DNA from: Sulfurovum sp.
Lineage (GTDB): Bacteria; Campylobacterota; Campylobacteria; Campylobacterales; Sulfurovaceae
Assembly: GCA_027063305.1 (NCBI GenBank)
Contig: JAMORY010000027.1
Location: forward strand, 1-64,000
Direction: 5' to 3'
DNA: 64,000 nucleotides
The notes beneath the pieces were generated by a model, which was given only the letters and a program-made list of their open reading frames with translations, searched no databases and had not been told where the DNA came from. Below are positions 38,740 through 48,481 of this stretch, in pieces. Within the stretch, counting starts at the first letter, position 1, and each line of letters begins with the position of its first letter. A program made the position numbers and the translations under genes.

Positions 38740-40203
38740 CTATCGTCTGATCTGATTGATCGGTGTGATCTTACCGGTAGCACCGTCATAACGGAACACA
38801 TACCACTTGAGTCCGCTTCCTTGTGACGGAATATGGAACTCCTTGATCAAACCTGTACTTCCATAGACCTGTACGCGTGCTTGAGAGACCTTAATATCCG
38901 GTCGCTTACTGTAGTTATGGACAAAATAGGTATATGTACCCGGCTCAGAGCGATAAATGGTGATCGTCTCAGGACCGTAACTGCTTGTATCATCTACATC
39001 CAGATCCACATATGGTGCAGCACGCTTATTCCCCCGTTTTTGATAGTATATATGATAACTTCTTCCGTGAATACGTGGTGTTGTCAAGTGCGCATCAAGA
39101 TCGTAAGGCCGTTTACCCCAACTCAATACGATACGTATCTGTCCTTTGTTGATCGCCGGAGAGATACTGCCGTTTTGCATTTTCATGACATGTCCTCCTA
39201 CAGCGACCACATTTAGATACAATGGTGCGTACCCTGTTCTTTTGGCTTCGATCGTATAGTAGCCTGCAGGGAGTTTCAATATAAACTCTCCGGACGCATC
39301 TGTTCTACTGCGTACGACAACCGCACTGTCATGAGCATTCCATCCGCGACGGACAAGTAGTGTCAGACCTTTCACCCCTTTGCCGTCAAAGGCATTTTTA
39401 ATCACTCCGCTAACCGTACCTTTCCCCGTATAAACCAAAGCGATCTGCTTAAGCTGCATCATGATCGTATTCTCATTCTCCGTCACGTCTACAGCCATAT
39501 CGGCTAAAATATAGTCACTTCGTGAGAATTTCAGTTTGTAGTGACCGGCATTGAGCTTTAAACGGTAGCGTCCTATTGCATCCGTAGTTGCAAAACGTAA
39601 AAGTTTATCACCTTGATAAACTTTTATCGAGACCCCGCCAATAGGCTTTTGTGTCAAAGCATCAACCACAACCCCTTCGATGATACCAGGATGCAACAAC
39701 GGCACATCTGCTGCACGATGGGTAATGACCGCTTCTACACGTCTATTTTGAAAACGTCCCTCTTCAGTCTGGTTATCCGCGATAGGGTGACTCTCTCCAT
39801 ACCCCTTAGCCGTGATACGGCTTGCATCTACGCCAAAGGCAACCAATTGCGCCTTTACCTCTTCCGCTCTTTTTTGTGAAAGTTGCAGGTTCGTCTCTGC
39901 ATCACCTTGGCTATCGGTATGTCCTTGCACTTCTACCGTCATCTCAGGGTGCGCGTTCAAGTATTGTGCGAACTCTTTGATCTGATCCATATATTTTGGT
40001 TCTATAAGCGCCGAGCCTGAAACAAAATTGATCTGAAAACGATATACCTCTTTGGAGATATCATTGGCACCAATAACCTCTCCTCTTACCCCCGCACCTG
40101 CTCCTGCTGTAGTGGATGTTTGTACTTTGGGTGAAACATTATTTCCGCCACATCCAACAAGCATCCATGTCGCCACTAATGCTATTACGATCGATCTGAT
40201 CAT
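38740..40203 (-). CDS. OmpA-domain lipoprotein with carboxypeptidase-regulatory-like repeats and DUF2135-like end
   Basis: A 487-residue lipoprotein from ATG 40203 (AAGGAGAG upstream). The signal sequence ends in WMLVGC. Next is an OmpA/MotB-like peptidoglycan-binding domain: YRFQINFVSGSALIEPKYMDQIKEFA, VQGHTDSQGDAETNLQLSQKRAEEVK, SRITAKGYGESHPIADN, R-RVEAVI. Two or three transthyretin-like carrier modules follow (IEGVVVDALTQKPIGGVSIKVYQ, VSGVIKNAFDGKGVKGLTL). The C-terminus (DLDAHLTTP..., PGTYTYFVHNYS) resembles DUF2135/YfaP. It probably links outer membrane and peptidoglycan. It follows the M15 peptidase gene, with 117 bp between. Confidence 0.85.
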   Translation of the reverse strand: MIRSIVIALVATWMLVGCGGNNVSPKVQTSTTAGAGAGVRGEVIGANDISKEVYRFQINFVSGSALIEPKYMDQIKEFAQYLNAHPEMTVEVQGHTDSQGDAETNLQLSQKRAEEVKAQLVAFGVDASRITAKGYGESHPIADNQTEEGRFQNRRVEAVITHRAADVPLLHPGIIEGVVVDALTQKPIGGVSIKVYQGDKLLRFATTDAIGRYRLKLNAGHYKLKFSRSDYILADMAVDVTENENTIMMQLKQIALVYTGKGTVSGVIKNAFDGKGVKGLTLLVRRGWNAHDSAVVVRSRTDASGEFILKLPAGYYTIEAKRTGYAPLYLNVVAVGGHVMKMQNGSISPAINKGQIRIVLSWGKRPYDLDAHLTTPRIHGRSYHIYYQKRGNKRAAPYVDLDVDDTSSYGPETITIYRSEPGTYTYFVHNYSKRPDIKVSQARVQVYGSTGLIKEFHIPSQGSGLKWYVFRYDGATGKITPINQIRR

Positions 40204-40320
40204 TCTCTCTCCTTGTAATTGATGTATTTTTAACAGATCATAGATCAAAAAATATCTGTTCTTCCTTATCCTATACGAAAAACCCTCTGGATCCTCCCCT
40301 AAACGATAAAAAATATACAC

Positions 40321-40959
40321 CTATTTTGAAAAATGTTGATAATCCTTCACACTGTGCCAATCACCACCCCACTTCCAACCGTACATTTTAAACAGATGTA
40401 CAATTCGATCATGCGGAAGTATCACTGCTTGTTTCTGAGGGCTCGATCTTCTTTGATCTTTCCGTTTGCGGTACGGCTGTGATGCCTTATGCGAGATGTG
40501 TCCTCTATGGGAGATATAGGGGTTTTCGATCGGATTGATATCGATCGCTTTACCGTAAGCGTGTTTTGACCACTTCTTGCTTCCGGTTGCTTTACGGCAA
40601 TTAAAGGCAGATGTATTATCTGCTTCAATACTCTGCCAGTCACTCCCTCCAAAGTCACTGATCAGGCGCATTTGTCGAATGGGATACCCCTGTACATAGA
40701 GCTGATCGAAGATTTTGACCACCTCATCGGCCACATCTTGATGTACGATCATCTCTCCATGATGTGTTCGTGAATCAAACCCTAGATAGCGTATACGAAG
40801 ATAGCGCAGTTCATGCAATGGAACGGGGCAGCCTTTATGCCACGATCTTCCTACGATGCGCTGTGTTATCTCAGGTGTTATAACAGAGATGCTCGTATGG
40901 AGATCCGCATATAAAAAGCATAGAAGTTGCGGAAGCAAAAGGAGTGTTTTTTTCATCAT
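40321..40959 (-). CDS. Exported M15-family D,D-/L,D-peptidase
   Basis: A 212-residue protein with a signal peptide ([18 protein letters not shown]). The zinc-peptidase core has [18 protein letters not shown] (H-x(6)-D, the M15 ligands) and the C-terminal [13 protein letters not shown] with the catalytic and third-ligand His. Members cut peptidoglycan peptides (VanY or endolysin-like). A segment of basic residues ([14 protein letters not shown]) sits between the motifs. Upstream of, and on the same strand as, the OmpA-type lipoprotein, so both may act on the cell wall. Confidence 0.85.
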   Translation of the reverse strand: MMKKTLLLLPQLLCFLYADLHTSISVITPEITQRIVGRSWHKGCPVPLHELRYLRIRYLGFDSRTHHGEMIVHQDVADEVVKIFDQLYVQGYPIRQMRLISDFGGSDWQSIEADNTSAFNCRKATGSKKWSKHAYGKAIDINPIENPYISHRGHISHKASQPYRKRKDQRRSSPQKQAVILPHDRIVHLFKMYGWKWGGDWHSVKDYQHFSK

Positions 40960-41064
40960 TATCCTACTTTAGTTGCATTCTTGGTTAGGGTTATTATGGT
41001 ATTCTACACTAAAATAGAACAGTTCAATCATTTTTATTATGAAATAAGATACAAAGGAAACGAA

Positions 41065-41898
41065 ATGGAACAATTCAAAACCTATGCCCTGATGATAGGG
41101 CTAGTGGTACTCTTTGTCTGGTTCGGTGGGATGATCGGCGGACAAAGCGGTATGGTCATCGCATTTTTGATCGCAGCGGGAATGAACTTCTACGCATACT
41201 ACTACAGCGATCAGGCGGTACTGAGCCACTATCATGCCATCCCTGTCGATCCGGCACATGCAAGCGGACTCTATGAGATCGTCGAACGCCTGACACAGCG
41301 TGCAGGACTACCCATGCCCGCACTCTACATCATCCCTGAACAGCAACCCAATGCATTTGCAACGGGCCGTGACTACGAACATGCCGCCGTTGCCGTTACA
41401 GAGGGACTGCTACAGCTACTTGACGAAGAAGAGGTCGAGGCGGTCATCGCCCATGAGCTTAGCCACATCAAGCACTACGATATGCTCATCGGTACCGTTG
41501 CTGCGACTATTGCAGGAGCCATCGCTATGCTTGCGAACTTCGGTATGTTCTTTGGAGGAGGGGATCGTGACAGACCCAACCCCATCGTCATGATCGCCCT
41601 GATGATCATCATGCCGCTGGTAGCTACCATCATCCAGATGACCGTCAGCCGTAACCGTGAGTTCATGGCGGACGAAGGAGCCGCACGCATGACAGGACAC
41701 CCCGAATGGCTACAAAGCGCACTTCTCAAACTTGACAACTATGCACGCCAGATGACCATGCCCGAAGCCGATCCGCAAACGGCACATATGTTCATCATCA
41801 ATCCGTTCACAGGCAAGGACTTCTCGATGCAGGAGCTTTTCAGCACACACCCAAGCACCGAAGCAAGAGTACAAAGACTAGAGGAGTTAAAACATTGA
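41065..41898 (+). CDS. htpX: HtpX, membrane zinc metalloprotease (M48B)
   Basis: A 277-residue inner-membrane protease for quality control of membrane proteins. Two N-terminal helices (about 7-22 and 27-45), then a cytoplasmic catalytic domain with [14 protein letters not shown] (HExxH), two more hydrophobic segments, and [17 protein letters not shown] with the third ligand Glu. [15 protein letters not shown] is the standard C-terminus. The ATG at 41065 has AAAGGAAA upstream; the longer open frame to 40927 is unlikely. Confidence 0.95.
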   Translation: MEQFKTYALMIGLVVLFVWFGGMIGGQSGMVIAFLIAAGMNFYAYYYSDQAVLSHYHAIPVDPAHASGLYEIVERLTQRAGLPMPALYIIPEQQPNAFATGRDYEHAAVAVTEGLLQLLDEEEVEAVIAHELSHIKHYDMLIGTVAATIAGAIAMLANFGMFFGGGDRDRPNPIVMIALMIIMPLVATIIQMTVSRNREFMADEGAARMTGHPEWLQSALLKLDNYARQMTMPEADPQTAHMFIINPFTGKDFSMQELFSTHPSTEARVQRLEELKH

Positions 41899-41934
41899 TA
41901 AGTTATAATACTTCCATGCATAAATCAAACAGAA

Positions 41935-42012
41935 GCATCGCTCTGCGATGCATACCTCAACCATTCATTATTCATCATTTATCATTCATGTCTGAAGCCA
42001 AAGGCTTCAGAC
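41935..42012 (+). repeat. Composite hairpin-heptamer element, copy D, upstream of rnr
   Basis: Hairpin 1 GCATCGC (41935-41941), loop TCT, GCGATGC (41945-41951), then ATACC. Array 41963-41989: ATTCATT, ATTCATC, ATTTATC, ATTCAT. Hairpin 2 has perfect 10-bp arms GTCTGAAGCC (41990-41999) and GGCTTCAGAC (42003-42012) around AAA. AAAGG in loop and arm is the only ribosome-binding site for the rnr ATG, which starts one base after the stem. Confidence 0.88.
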
Positions 42013-42013
42013 T

Positions 42014-43987
42014 ATGAGTGCATTCGCAAGACAGCTCATCAAAGGGTGTCTGCCTTCAGACATCGAGCAAGAGGACAAGAACGCATTTGAAGAGCTCCGA
42101 CGCATCGGTGCACTCGAAGAGGTAAACGGACTATGGAAGCTCAACTCTCTTTACCGTGCAGGACGACTCTACATCGGTAACGACGGGCGTGGTTTCGTCG
42201 AAGCGGAGTTCAAAGAGCAAAAAGACCTGCTTATCGAACCTGATCACCTAGGAGATGCCAAGAACGGTGATGTGGTCGTTGCCAAACGCATCATTGCCCG
42301 TCGCGGACGTGCGGCGGGAAAAGTGGTCGCTGTCATCCAAAAGGCGCACCTCTTTACCATCGCCTACACACACCGTGACGAACAGGGCAACTTCAGCATC
42401 CTTGACATCCATACAGGAGAGCCCACACATGCAGTGATGCCGGGCATGGACCTCAAGGCTTTCAAGATCGGTACCGTCCTCAAGGTCGATGTCGATACCG
42501 ATGAAGTGCTGGAGGTCTTCGGACACCTGGCAGACCCAAAAGTCGATGAAAAGATATCACTGGCACTCTACAACCGCCACGACACATTCCCGCCCGAATG
42601 TGTGGATGAAGCGCTTGAGATAGAGTCGGAAGTGACCAAAAGCGAGCATAAAGGGCGTATCGACCTGACAGCGCTTGACTTTTGCACCATCGATCCGGTC
42701 ACGGCAAAAGACTTTGACGATGCCATCTACTTTGACCTTGAAAAGTATGTGCTCTATGTCGCCATTGCCGACGTGAGCCACTATGTGCCCTACTTCACCG
42801 AAATAGACAAAGAGGCGAAGAAGCGAGGCTTTACCACCTACTTCCCACACAAGTCCTTCCCGATGCTGCCTCGTGAACTGAGTGAAAATATCTGTTCACT
42901 CAAACCGAAGGTCGATCGTCTGGCATTTGTGGCAAAAATTACACTCGACAAAGGCTCGCTCAAACCGCTGAAAGAGGAGTTCTTCGAGGCGATCATCCAC
43001 TCCAAGCACCGCTTCAACTACGAAGCGGTCGACGGGATCATCGCTAATGGCTACAGCGGCAGCAACCAGACCATTGAACGCATCTTACACTGGCTCATGC
43101 CGTTGCAGCAGATCACCCAGAGACTGCGCAAAGAGCGTCTTAAACACGGGTTTGACTTTAGAAGTGAAGAGATCAAGCTTACCATCAACGACGAGCATGA
43201 ACTGATCTCTACGCAAATAGAAACCGGAACCCCCTCACACTCGCTCATCGAGGAGTGTATGCTTTTGGCAAACCAGGCAGCTGCCAAACGCTTTAACGGG
43301 GATGGTGACAGCATCTTCCGTATCCATGAGCCGCCGCAACTGAGCAAGATGGAAGCACTTCTTACCGAGCTGGCTGCCATCGGGCTCTATGTGGAGGAGT
43401 ATGAAGACTCTCCCGACCTGATCCGCGCCATTCAAAAAGAGGCGCAGAAGATGGGACTTGCCGCAGAGGTCGATGCGATGATCATCAAGTCGCTCCGTCA
43501 GGCAAGCTACTCTGCGTACAATGTGGGGCACTTCGGACTGGGCTTTAGCCACTACAGCCACTTCACGTCACCCATCCGCCGGTATGCCGATTTGATTTTG
43601 CACCGTCTTATCAAGACACAGCTGCGAAACGATGAAGAGGAGGCGGAGTACCTTCTGCGAAACATCGACCCGCTCTGTGTCAGAGTCAGTGAGTTGGAAC
43701 GTGAAGCGACCAAATCCGAATGGGACTTCAGAGACCGTAAATTCGCCAGATGGGCGCAAAAGAACAAAGGTCTCTTCTTTGAAGCGGAGGTTATCGAAGC
43801 AGGCGAAAGCGCCAAAGCCGTTCTCAAAGATGACAACGCCCCTCAGGGACTCACCGTGCATCTTAAAGGTGATAACATCATGCTCTTCGATAAAATACGT
43901 ATCATGATCACCGAAGTCCACATCGCACAGGCGATCGTGATGGCTGAACTGGTGAATAAACTGAGTAAAGAGGAGATGGAACTATGA
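42014..43987 (+). CDS. rnr: RNase R, 3'-5' exoribonuclease (RNB family)
   Basis: A 657-residue enzyme degrading structured RNA. N-terminal cold-shock-like domains (about 40-190) lead to the RNB catalytic domain with FCTIDPVTAKDFDDAIYF (Asp metal ligands), FPHKSFPMLPRELSENICSL, AAKRF and GFSHYSHFTSPIRRYADLILHRL. The S1 region at the end is short (ends near residue 657), as is usual for this phylum. The start is embedded next to a hairpin that carries its SD. It ends with an ATGA overlap to a 53-codon ORF leading to holA. Confidence 0.95.
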   Translation: MSAFARQLIKGCLPSDIEQEDKNAFEELRRIGALEEVNGLWKLNSLYRAGRLYIGNDGRGFVEAEFKEQKDLLIEPDHLGDAKNGDVVVAKRIIARRGRAAGKVVAVIQKAHLFTIAYTHRDEQGNFSILDIHTGEPTHAVMPGMDLKAFKIGTVLKVDVDTDEVLEVFGHLADPKVDEKISLALYNRHDTFPPECVDEALEIESEVTKSEHKGRIDLTALDFCTIDPVTAKDFDDAIYFDLEKYVLYVAIADVSHYVPYFTEIDKEAKKRGFTTYFPHKSFPMLPRELSENICSLKPKVDRLAFVAKITLDKGSLKPLKEEFFEAIIHSKHRFNYEAVDGIIANGYSGSNQTIERILHWLMPLQQITQRLRKERLKHGFDFRSEEIKLTINDEHELISTQIETGTPSHSLIEECMLLANQAAAKRFNGDGDSIFRIHEPPQLSKMEALLTELAAIGLYVEEYEDSPDLIRAIQKEAQKMGLAAEVDAMIIKSLRQASYSAYNVGHFGLGFSHYSHFTSPIRRYADLILHRLIKTQLRNDEEEAEYLLRNIDPLCVRVSELEREATKSEWDFRDRKFARWAQKNKGLFFEAEVIEAGESAKAVLKDDNAPQGLTVHLKGDNIMLFDKIRIMITEVHIAQAIVMAELVNKLSKEEMEL

Positions 43988-44145
43988 GTGAAAGCGTTCA
44001 GCGTTCAGCACCCCAAGGGCATTTGTCACTTCGTTCGGGCACGTTCAGTGTTCAGAATAAAAGCGTTGCACAGCAACGCATACCAACACTCCTCACTCCT
44101 CACTCCTCACTCCTCACTTTAAAAATCTCCCAAGGAGATTTTTAA
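43984..44145 (+). other. 53-codon ORF bridging rnr and holA through the repeat element
   Basis: It begins at an ATGA overlap with the rnr stop and stays open through the intergenic region, the heptamer array (Leu/Thr/Pro/Ser-rich segment) and hairpin 2, stopping at TAA 44143-44145, one base before the holA ATG. The product (MSESVQRSAPQGHLSLRSG...) is not recognised. More likely a device for translational coupling, or an accident, than a functional protein. GTTCAG repeats near its start (43993-44058) are also notable. Confidence 0.35.
44063..44143 (+). repeat. Composite hairpin-heptamer element, copy E, upstream of holA
   Basis: Hairpin 1 GCGTTGC (44063-44069), loop ACA, GCAACGC (44073-44079), then ATACC, linker AACACT and four perfect CCTCACT units (44091-44118). 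Hairpin 2 has 10-bp arms AAAAATCTCC (44121-44130) and GGAGATTTTT (44134-44143) around CAA. The SD (AAGGAG) pairs with its own CTCC. holA starts 4 nt after the stem. Confidence 0.9.
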
Positions 44146-44146
44146 G

Positions 44147-45124
44147 ATGTATCAGCGTGAATTCGACCAACGGCTCAACCAAGCCCTCCCTAAAGCCGTT
44201 CTCTTCTTTGGAGACAATGAGTATATGATCGATCACTACATCGATCTATATAAGAAAAAACTCGATGCAGGGGAAGAGACGCTGGTACTCTATTTTGACG
44301 AATGGAATTTCGATCAGGCAAAGAGCTATCTCTCTCAAACCTCACTCTTTGGCGGAACCAATCTGCTCATTGTCAAGCATGACAAGAAGATCCCCAAAAA
44401 AGAGCTTGATATGCTCATTGAACTGGCGAACAAGAACAGTGACAACTACTTTCTCTACGGCTATACAGGCAGTGCGAAAGATGCAAAAAGTATGCAGAGC
44501 AGTTTTAGTGAGAAAAAAGGAGGTATCTGGGTACGTTTCTTTGAGCCCAATATGCGTGATGGCATGCCTTTGCTACAGCAAAAAGCGGCTCAACTGGGCA
44601 TCGATATTGACCATTATGCTCTTCAGCATTTGATGCTACTGCTGAACAACAACCTTGCACTCTGTACCAAAGAGCTCGAAAAACTCTCTATTTTGGAAAG
44701 TAAAATAACCAGCAAAGATATTGACAGACTGGTCTATTCGACCGCACCGCTTGCAACCGAACAGCTACTTATAGACCTTTTTAACAAAAAACCGGTCACT
44801 GACACCATTACCAAACTGCTTGACCTTGGTGAAGATGAGACATCGCTACTGCGTTCTACACAATATTTTGTCGATCAGATATTTCTCTTTCACGCTTACA
44901 TCAAACTGCATGGGCAGGTCAACTCCGCAGAGATACTCGGATACAAACTCCCCAAACAGATAGAGGAGCAAAAGGCACAACTTGCACTACGGGTAAAATC
45001 TGCGGCTTTACTAAAGATATTCGAACACCTGCTTGAGAGTGAGATCGCAATGAAACAGGCACCTGCTACACAGCGGGAAGTACTGCTTTACAGTATACTG
45101 ATCAAGATACAACAATACCTTTAG
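44147..45124 (+). CDS. holA: HolA, DNA polymerase III delta subunit
   Basis: A 325-residue clamp-loader subunit that opens the beta clamp. It has the delta-family layout: an N-terminal Rossmann-like domain (AVLFFGDNEYMIDHYIDLYKKKL, LFGGTNLLIVKHDKK), a lid region with LDIDHYALQHLMLLLNNNLALCTKELEKLSI, and a helical C-terminal domain (EQLLIDLFNKKPVTDTITKLLDLGEDE). No Walker motifs, as expected for delta. The rnr-holA-rpsF-ssb-rpsR order is shared across Campylobacterota. Its SD lies within a perfect hairpin of a repeat element. Confidence 0.9.
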   Translation: MYQREFDQRLNQALPKAVLFFGDNEYMIDHYIDLYKKKLDAGEETLVLYFDEWNFDQAKSYLSQTSLFGGTNLLIVKHDKKIPKKELDMLIELANKNSDNYFLYGYTGSAKDAKSMQSSFSEKKGGIWVRFFEPNMRDGMPLLQQKAAQLGIDIDHYALQHLMLLLNNNLALCTKELEKLSILESKITSKDIDRLVYSTAPLATEQLLIDLFNKKPVTDTITKLLDLGEDETSLLRSTQYFVDQIFLFHAYIKLHGQVNSAEILGYKLPKQIEEQKAQLALRVKSAALLKIFEHLLESEIAMKQAPATQREVLLYSILIKIQQYL

Positions 45125-45305
45125 GAATTAGGAGATTTTTGCATACCTAACCTTCACTGTTTCTTACTTCCTCCTATCTGTTCCCTAGATTTAATGCCTA
45201 TATAAGATAATTTACGCTAATATATCGTTTCCAAAAATTCCTGCTCGTATGTTTTGGACGACTGATGTCGCATTTGCAACGGGCTACTAAACCAAAAGGA
45301 AACAC

Positions 45306-45674
45306 ATGACTTGTTATGAAACACTGTTCGTAGTTAAACCTACATTGACAGAAGAAGAGACAGCGGCACAGATCGCTAAGATCAAAGATGTTCTTGCAAA
45401 AGTAGACGCAGAACTTCTTGCAACTGATGACATGGGTATGAGAAGACTCGCTTATCCTGTAGATAAGAACGAAAGAGGATACTACACTGTCCTTTACTAC
45501 AAAGCAAACGGTGAAGCGATCGCAGAGATCGAAAGAAACCTCAAGATCAACGAAGATGTGATCAAATTCCTGACAGTAAAATATGTTAAAGGAAAAGAGG
45601 TCGCACAATTTGACAAACTTGTTGCATCTGCGAATACTGAGAAAAAAGAAGAGAGCGCAAGCGAAGAAGCATAA
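45306..45674 (+). CDS. rpsF: Ribosomal protein S6
   Basis: A 122-residue 30S protein. Start MTCYETLFVVKPTLTEEE, then RRLAYPVDKNERGYYTVLYYKANGEAIAEIERNLKINEDVIKFLTVKY, the RNP-like fold that pairs with S18, and an acidic Ala/Glu tail. AAAAGGA precedes the ATG. First gene of the conserved rpsF-ssb-rpsR operon. The 181 bp before it include an AT-rich TATATAAGATAAT region likely to hold the promoter, and a GCATACC sequence that may be a decayed repeat copy. Confidence 0.97.
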   Translation: MTCYETLFVVKPTLTEEETAAQIAKIKDVLAKVDAELLATDDMGMRRLAYPVDKNERGYYTVLYYKANGEAIAEIERNLKINEDVIKFLTVKYVKGKEVAQFDKLVASANTEKKEESASEEA

Positions 45675-45701
45675 GTCCAATGTGACTAACAGGAGCACCC
45701 T

Positions 45702-46223
45702 ATGTATAATAAAGTGATTTTAGCAGGAAACCTTACACGTGACGTGGAAGTAAGGTATACACCAAGCGGAACAGCGATCGGAAGTACCGGATTGGCTGTG
45801 AACCGCAAGTTTAAATCTGCAACTGGTGAGCAAAAAGATGAAACGATGTTCATCGATATTACCTTTTTCGGTCGTACTGCTGAGATCGCGAACCAATACT
45901 TACGTAAGGGAAGCAAAGTTCTAGTAGACGGAAGACTCAAGCTCGATCAGTGGACTGCACAAGACGGAAGCAAAAGAAGCAAACATACCATTACGGTAGA
46001 GAACCTTCAGATGCTAGGAAGTCGTGACGAGAATGCATCGATGGGAACAAGCAACTATGGTTCTTCTCAGCCGCAACAGCAGCAACAGGCTACACCTAAT
46101 AACTACGGTGCACCTGTACAGGAGAGCTATAGTCAACCTGCACCATCTGCACCTCAGTCGACACCACAACCGAGTCAGAGTATTCCAGAAATTGACATCA
46201 ATGAAGATGAAATACCGTTTTAG
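45702..46223 (+). CDS. ssb: SSB, single-stranded DNA-binding protein
   Basis: A 173-residue protein. N-terminal OB fold ([37 protein letters not shown]... to about 105), then a Gln/Pro/Ser-rich disordered linker and the acidic tip [11 protein letters not shown], the docking peptide for replication and repair partners. Lies between rpsF and rpsR with an SD (AGGAG) upstream, the standard arrangement. Confidence 0.98.
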   Translation: MYNKVILAGNLTRDVEVRYTPSGTAIGSTGLAVNRKFKSATGEQKDETMFIDITFFGRTAEIANQYLRKGSKVLVDGRLKLDQWTAQDGSKRSKHTITVENLQMLGSRDENASMGTSNYGSSQPQQQQQATPNNYGAPVQESYSQPAPSAPQSTPQPSQSIPEIDINEDEIPF

Positions 46224-46234
46224 GAGAAACACCC

Positions 46235-46498
46235 ATGGCTGAAAGAAGAAAATTCAAAAAAAGATACTGCAAATACTGTGAACAAAAAGTTGATTTTATC
46301 GACTATAAAGATCTTAATGCACTCAAATTCAGTTTGAGCGAAAGATTCAAGATCATGCCAAGAAGATTGACTGGTAACTGTAAACGTCACCAAGAGATGG
46401 TAACGATCGCGATCAAAAGAGCAAGACAAACTGCACTTATTCCATACATCGTTGACAGAAAGAACGTTGTAGAGAATCCTTTCGAGATCATCAAGTAA
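46235..46498 (+). CDS. rpsR: Ribosomal protein S18
   Basis: An 87-residue basic 30S protein: [71 protein letters not shown] is the family core that binds S6. It has a C-x-x-C pair (KYCEQ region, Cys17 and later Cys) typical of the C+ zinc-ribbon-like S18 type. Last gene of the operon, followed by a hairpin over its stop codon. Confidence 0.97.
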   Translation: MAERRKFKKRYCKYCEQKVDFIDYKDLNALKFSLSERFKIMPRRLTGNCKRHQEMVTIAIKRARQTALIPYIVDRKNVVENPFEIIK

Positions 46499-46516
46499 GA
46501 AGCTTTTGCTTCTTAC
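46495..46516 (+). terminator. Hairpin spanning the rpsR stop codon
   Basis: GTAAGAAGC (46495-46503), loop TTTT, GCTTCTTAC (46508-46516): a perfect 9-bp stem including the TAA stop. T-rich sequence (TTGAATTTTTTAT) follows 14 nt later. Probably terminator or 3' stabilising stem. The rest of 46517-46750 shows no ORF, only AT-rich sequence. Confidence 0.6.
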
Positions 46517-46750
46517 GTACCTCTTCTTGAATTTTTTATAGAGAATAGATTCATACGTATTCTATACCCTCTTAACAACAATCTTCCTATAGAGATCAAG
46601 CAAAAAAAACCACTCACTTCAAATACCTACTTTTTACAGATCATAACATATTTACAACAATGATCCCTCTTTATATCTCCTGCCCATAGATATTAAAGGA
46701 GAAATTTGATATCGTTTATTACATAAGACTTAATGATTGGAGAATCTATT

Positions 46751-48472
46751 ATGATATTAAAACAGACCAAATACTATTTATCTTCTGCCGTATTGAGCAC
46801 GATCCTGCTTACCGGATGTGGGGGTGGTTCTTCCAGCACCTCACCCACTGATGATACGGAAGAGAATATAACAACACCGATCATAGAGGAGAGCCTTAGC
46901 ATTACTGAGGAGTATCAGGTCACACCCCTTGCATTAGAGGGGGAAGAGAGCGTCAATCTTCATATTAAAGTAGAAACAGATACACCAAAAGACCTCTACC
47001 TTGTTTTTAGTAACACTGCAACAGATAGTAGTGCCTCCGTTAATATTGAACAGAGTAGCAAATATGCTATCTCTTCTGCACAAAAATCCTCGGTATCTGC
47101 GTCTACTCCAAAGATCACCCCTACTCCAGAAAAGATACGATCCTTTAACGCTAAACTATTAAAACCTGATAGCAATACGCTTTCAAGTAACCCAAAAGTG
47201 ATCCTTGTCAAAAATGAGCGGAGCGAAGGAGATACAAAGACCTTCTATCTTGATCTCGATGACAGCGGAGCTTCTACAAATGCTACGCTAAAAAAGATCA
47301 TTGCGAATATAGAGACGGAGTTTGGTAGCAGAACTTTGAATATTTGGGTCTCTGACGATAGTTTCGATAGTGGTTCTGGCTGTGAGAAAGAGCGTTGTGT
47401 AACGCAAGAGATGGTCGATGCACTTGCATCAACTTTCCTTCAAACCGACCCAAGCAACGATATCTATGACTGGGTTACCAATGTCTTTGGTAAAGAGTGG
47501 GGAAGTGACGCACAGGAGAAATACAGTAACCTGATAGGAGAGAGTGGCGAGATCAATATTCTCTTGACCGATATCGATAATGACAATGCGACTAATGGTG
47601 GAGTGATTGGTTATTTCTACTCAAAAGACAACTATTCTACCGATAGCTTGAGCGGTTCGAACGAAATGATCATGTTCTATATCGACAGTGTACTATTTGC
47701 CAACGGTGATGATGAGTGGGACATGGAGGACTACTGGCCAAAAGAGACAGTTTCAACACTTGCACATGAGTTTCAGCATATGATCCACTTCTATCAAAAG
47801 ACCATATTACGTACAAATGGAGAACAAACCGATACCTGGCTTAACGAAATGCTTTCAGAAACTATTGAAGAGGTAATTTCGACAAAAATACATCATATTG
47901 GACCAAGGGGTGTAGACTACACTGACGGAAGTGCCGGTGAATCAGGTAATATTTATGGACGATATCCTCTTTTTAATGAATATAATATGCTTTCTTTGAC
48001 ATCCTGGAACAACTACTATGCCGATTATTCCAAAGTAAATGCATTCGGCGCTTATTTGACACGAAACTATGGTGTCGGGGTTCTTCATGACATTATGCAA
48101 AGTAGTTATGTACATGAAGATGCGGTCGAATACGCGATAAACAATACTGCTAATGGAGAAGGCAAGAACTTTGACGACCTATTACAGGAGTGGGGTATTG
48201 CCGTGATACTCTCCGATCATGACGATCTCGATGCAGATACACCTACGTACAATACAGGAGACTTCATTGAAAGCAGCTTTGGAGATACGACATATGATCT
48301 AGGTTCGATCAACTTCTTCAACTATGATCCTCAACCTACGATCTATACGACAGGCGGAACCATTCAGCCACAAGGGAACTACTACTATAAGATCGGAGAG
48401 AATATCTCAGGTACACTCGATGTCAATATTACCCTTAATGGTACAACGAACGTAACACTTATCGCAAAATAA
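46751..48472 (+). CDS. Lipoprotein zinc metalloprotease, M30-like
   Basis: A 573-residue protein from ATG 46751 (TTGGAG upstream). The signal sequence ends at lipobox LLTGC, followed by a Gly/Ser/Thr linker. A beta-rich domain (about 55-170) precedes a gluzincin-type catalytic domain with TLAHEFQHMIHFYQK (H-E-x-x-H) and WLNEMLSETIEEV, whose Glu would be the third zinc ligand, as in the M30 (hyicolysin) family. A C-terminal beta domain ends NVTLIAK. It is likely anchored at the outer membrane, degrading extracellular protein. AT-richer than neighbours. A small lipoprotein gene follows 9 bp later. Confidence 0.8.
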   Translation: MILKQTKYYLSSAVLSTILLTGCGGGSSSTSPTDDTEENITTPIIEESLSITEEYQVTPLALEGEESVNLHIKVETDTPKDLYLVFSNTATDSSASVNIEQSSKYAISSAQKSSVSASTPKITPTPEKIRSFNAKLLKPDSNTLSSNPKVILVKNERSEGDTKTFYLDLDDSGASTNATLKKIIANIETEFGSRTLNIWVSDDSFDSGSGCEKERCVTQEMVDALASTFLQTDPSNDIYDWVTNVFGKEWGSDAQEKYSNLIGESGEINILLTDIDNDNATNGGVIGYFYSKDNYSTDSLSGSNEMIMFYIDSVLFANGDDEWDMEDYWPKETVSTLAHEFQHMIHFYQKTILRTNGEQTDTWLNEMLSETIEEVISTKIHHIGPRGVDYTDGSAGESGNIYGRYPLFNEYNMLSLTSWNNYYADYSKVNAFGAYLTRNYGVGVLHDIMQSSYVHEDAVEYAINNTANGEGKNFDDLLQEWGIAVILSDHDDLDADTPTYNTGDFIESSFGDTTYDLGSINFFNYDPQPTIYTTGGTIQPQGNYYYKIGENISGTLDVNITLNGTTNVTLIAK

Positions 48473-48481
48473 GGAGCCTTT

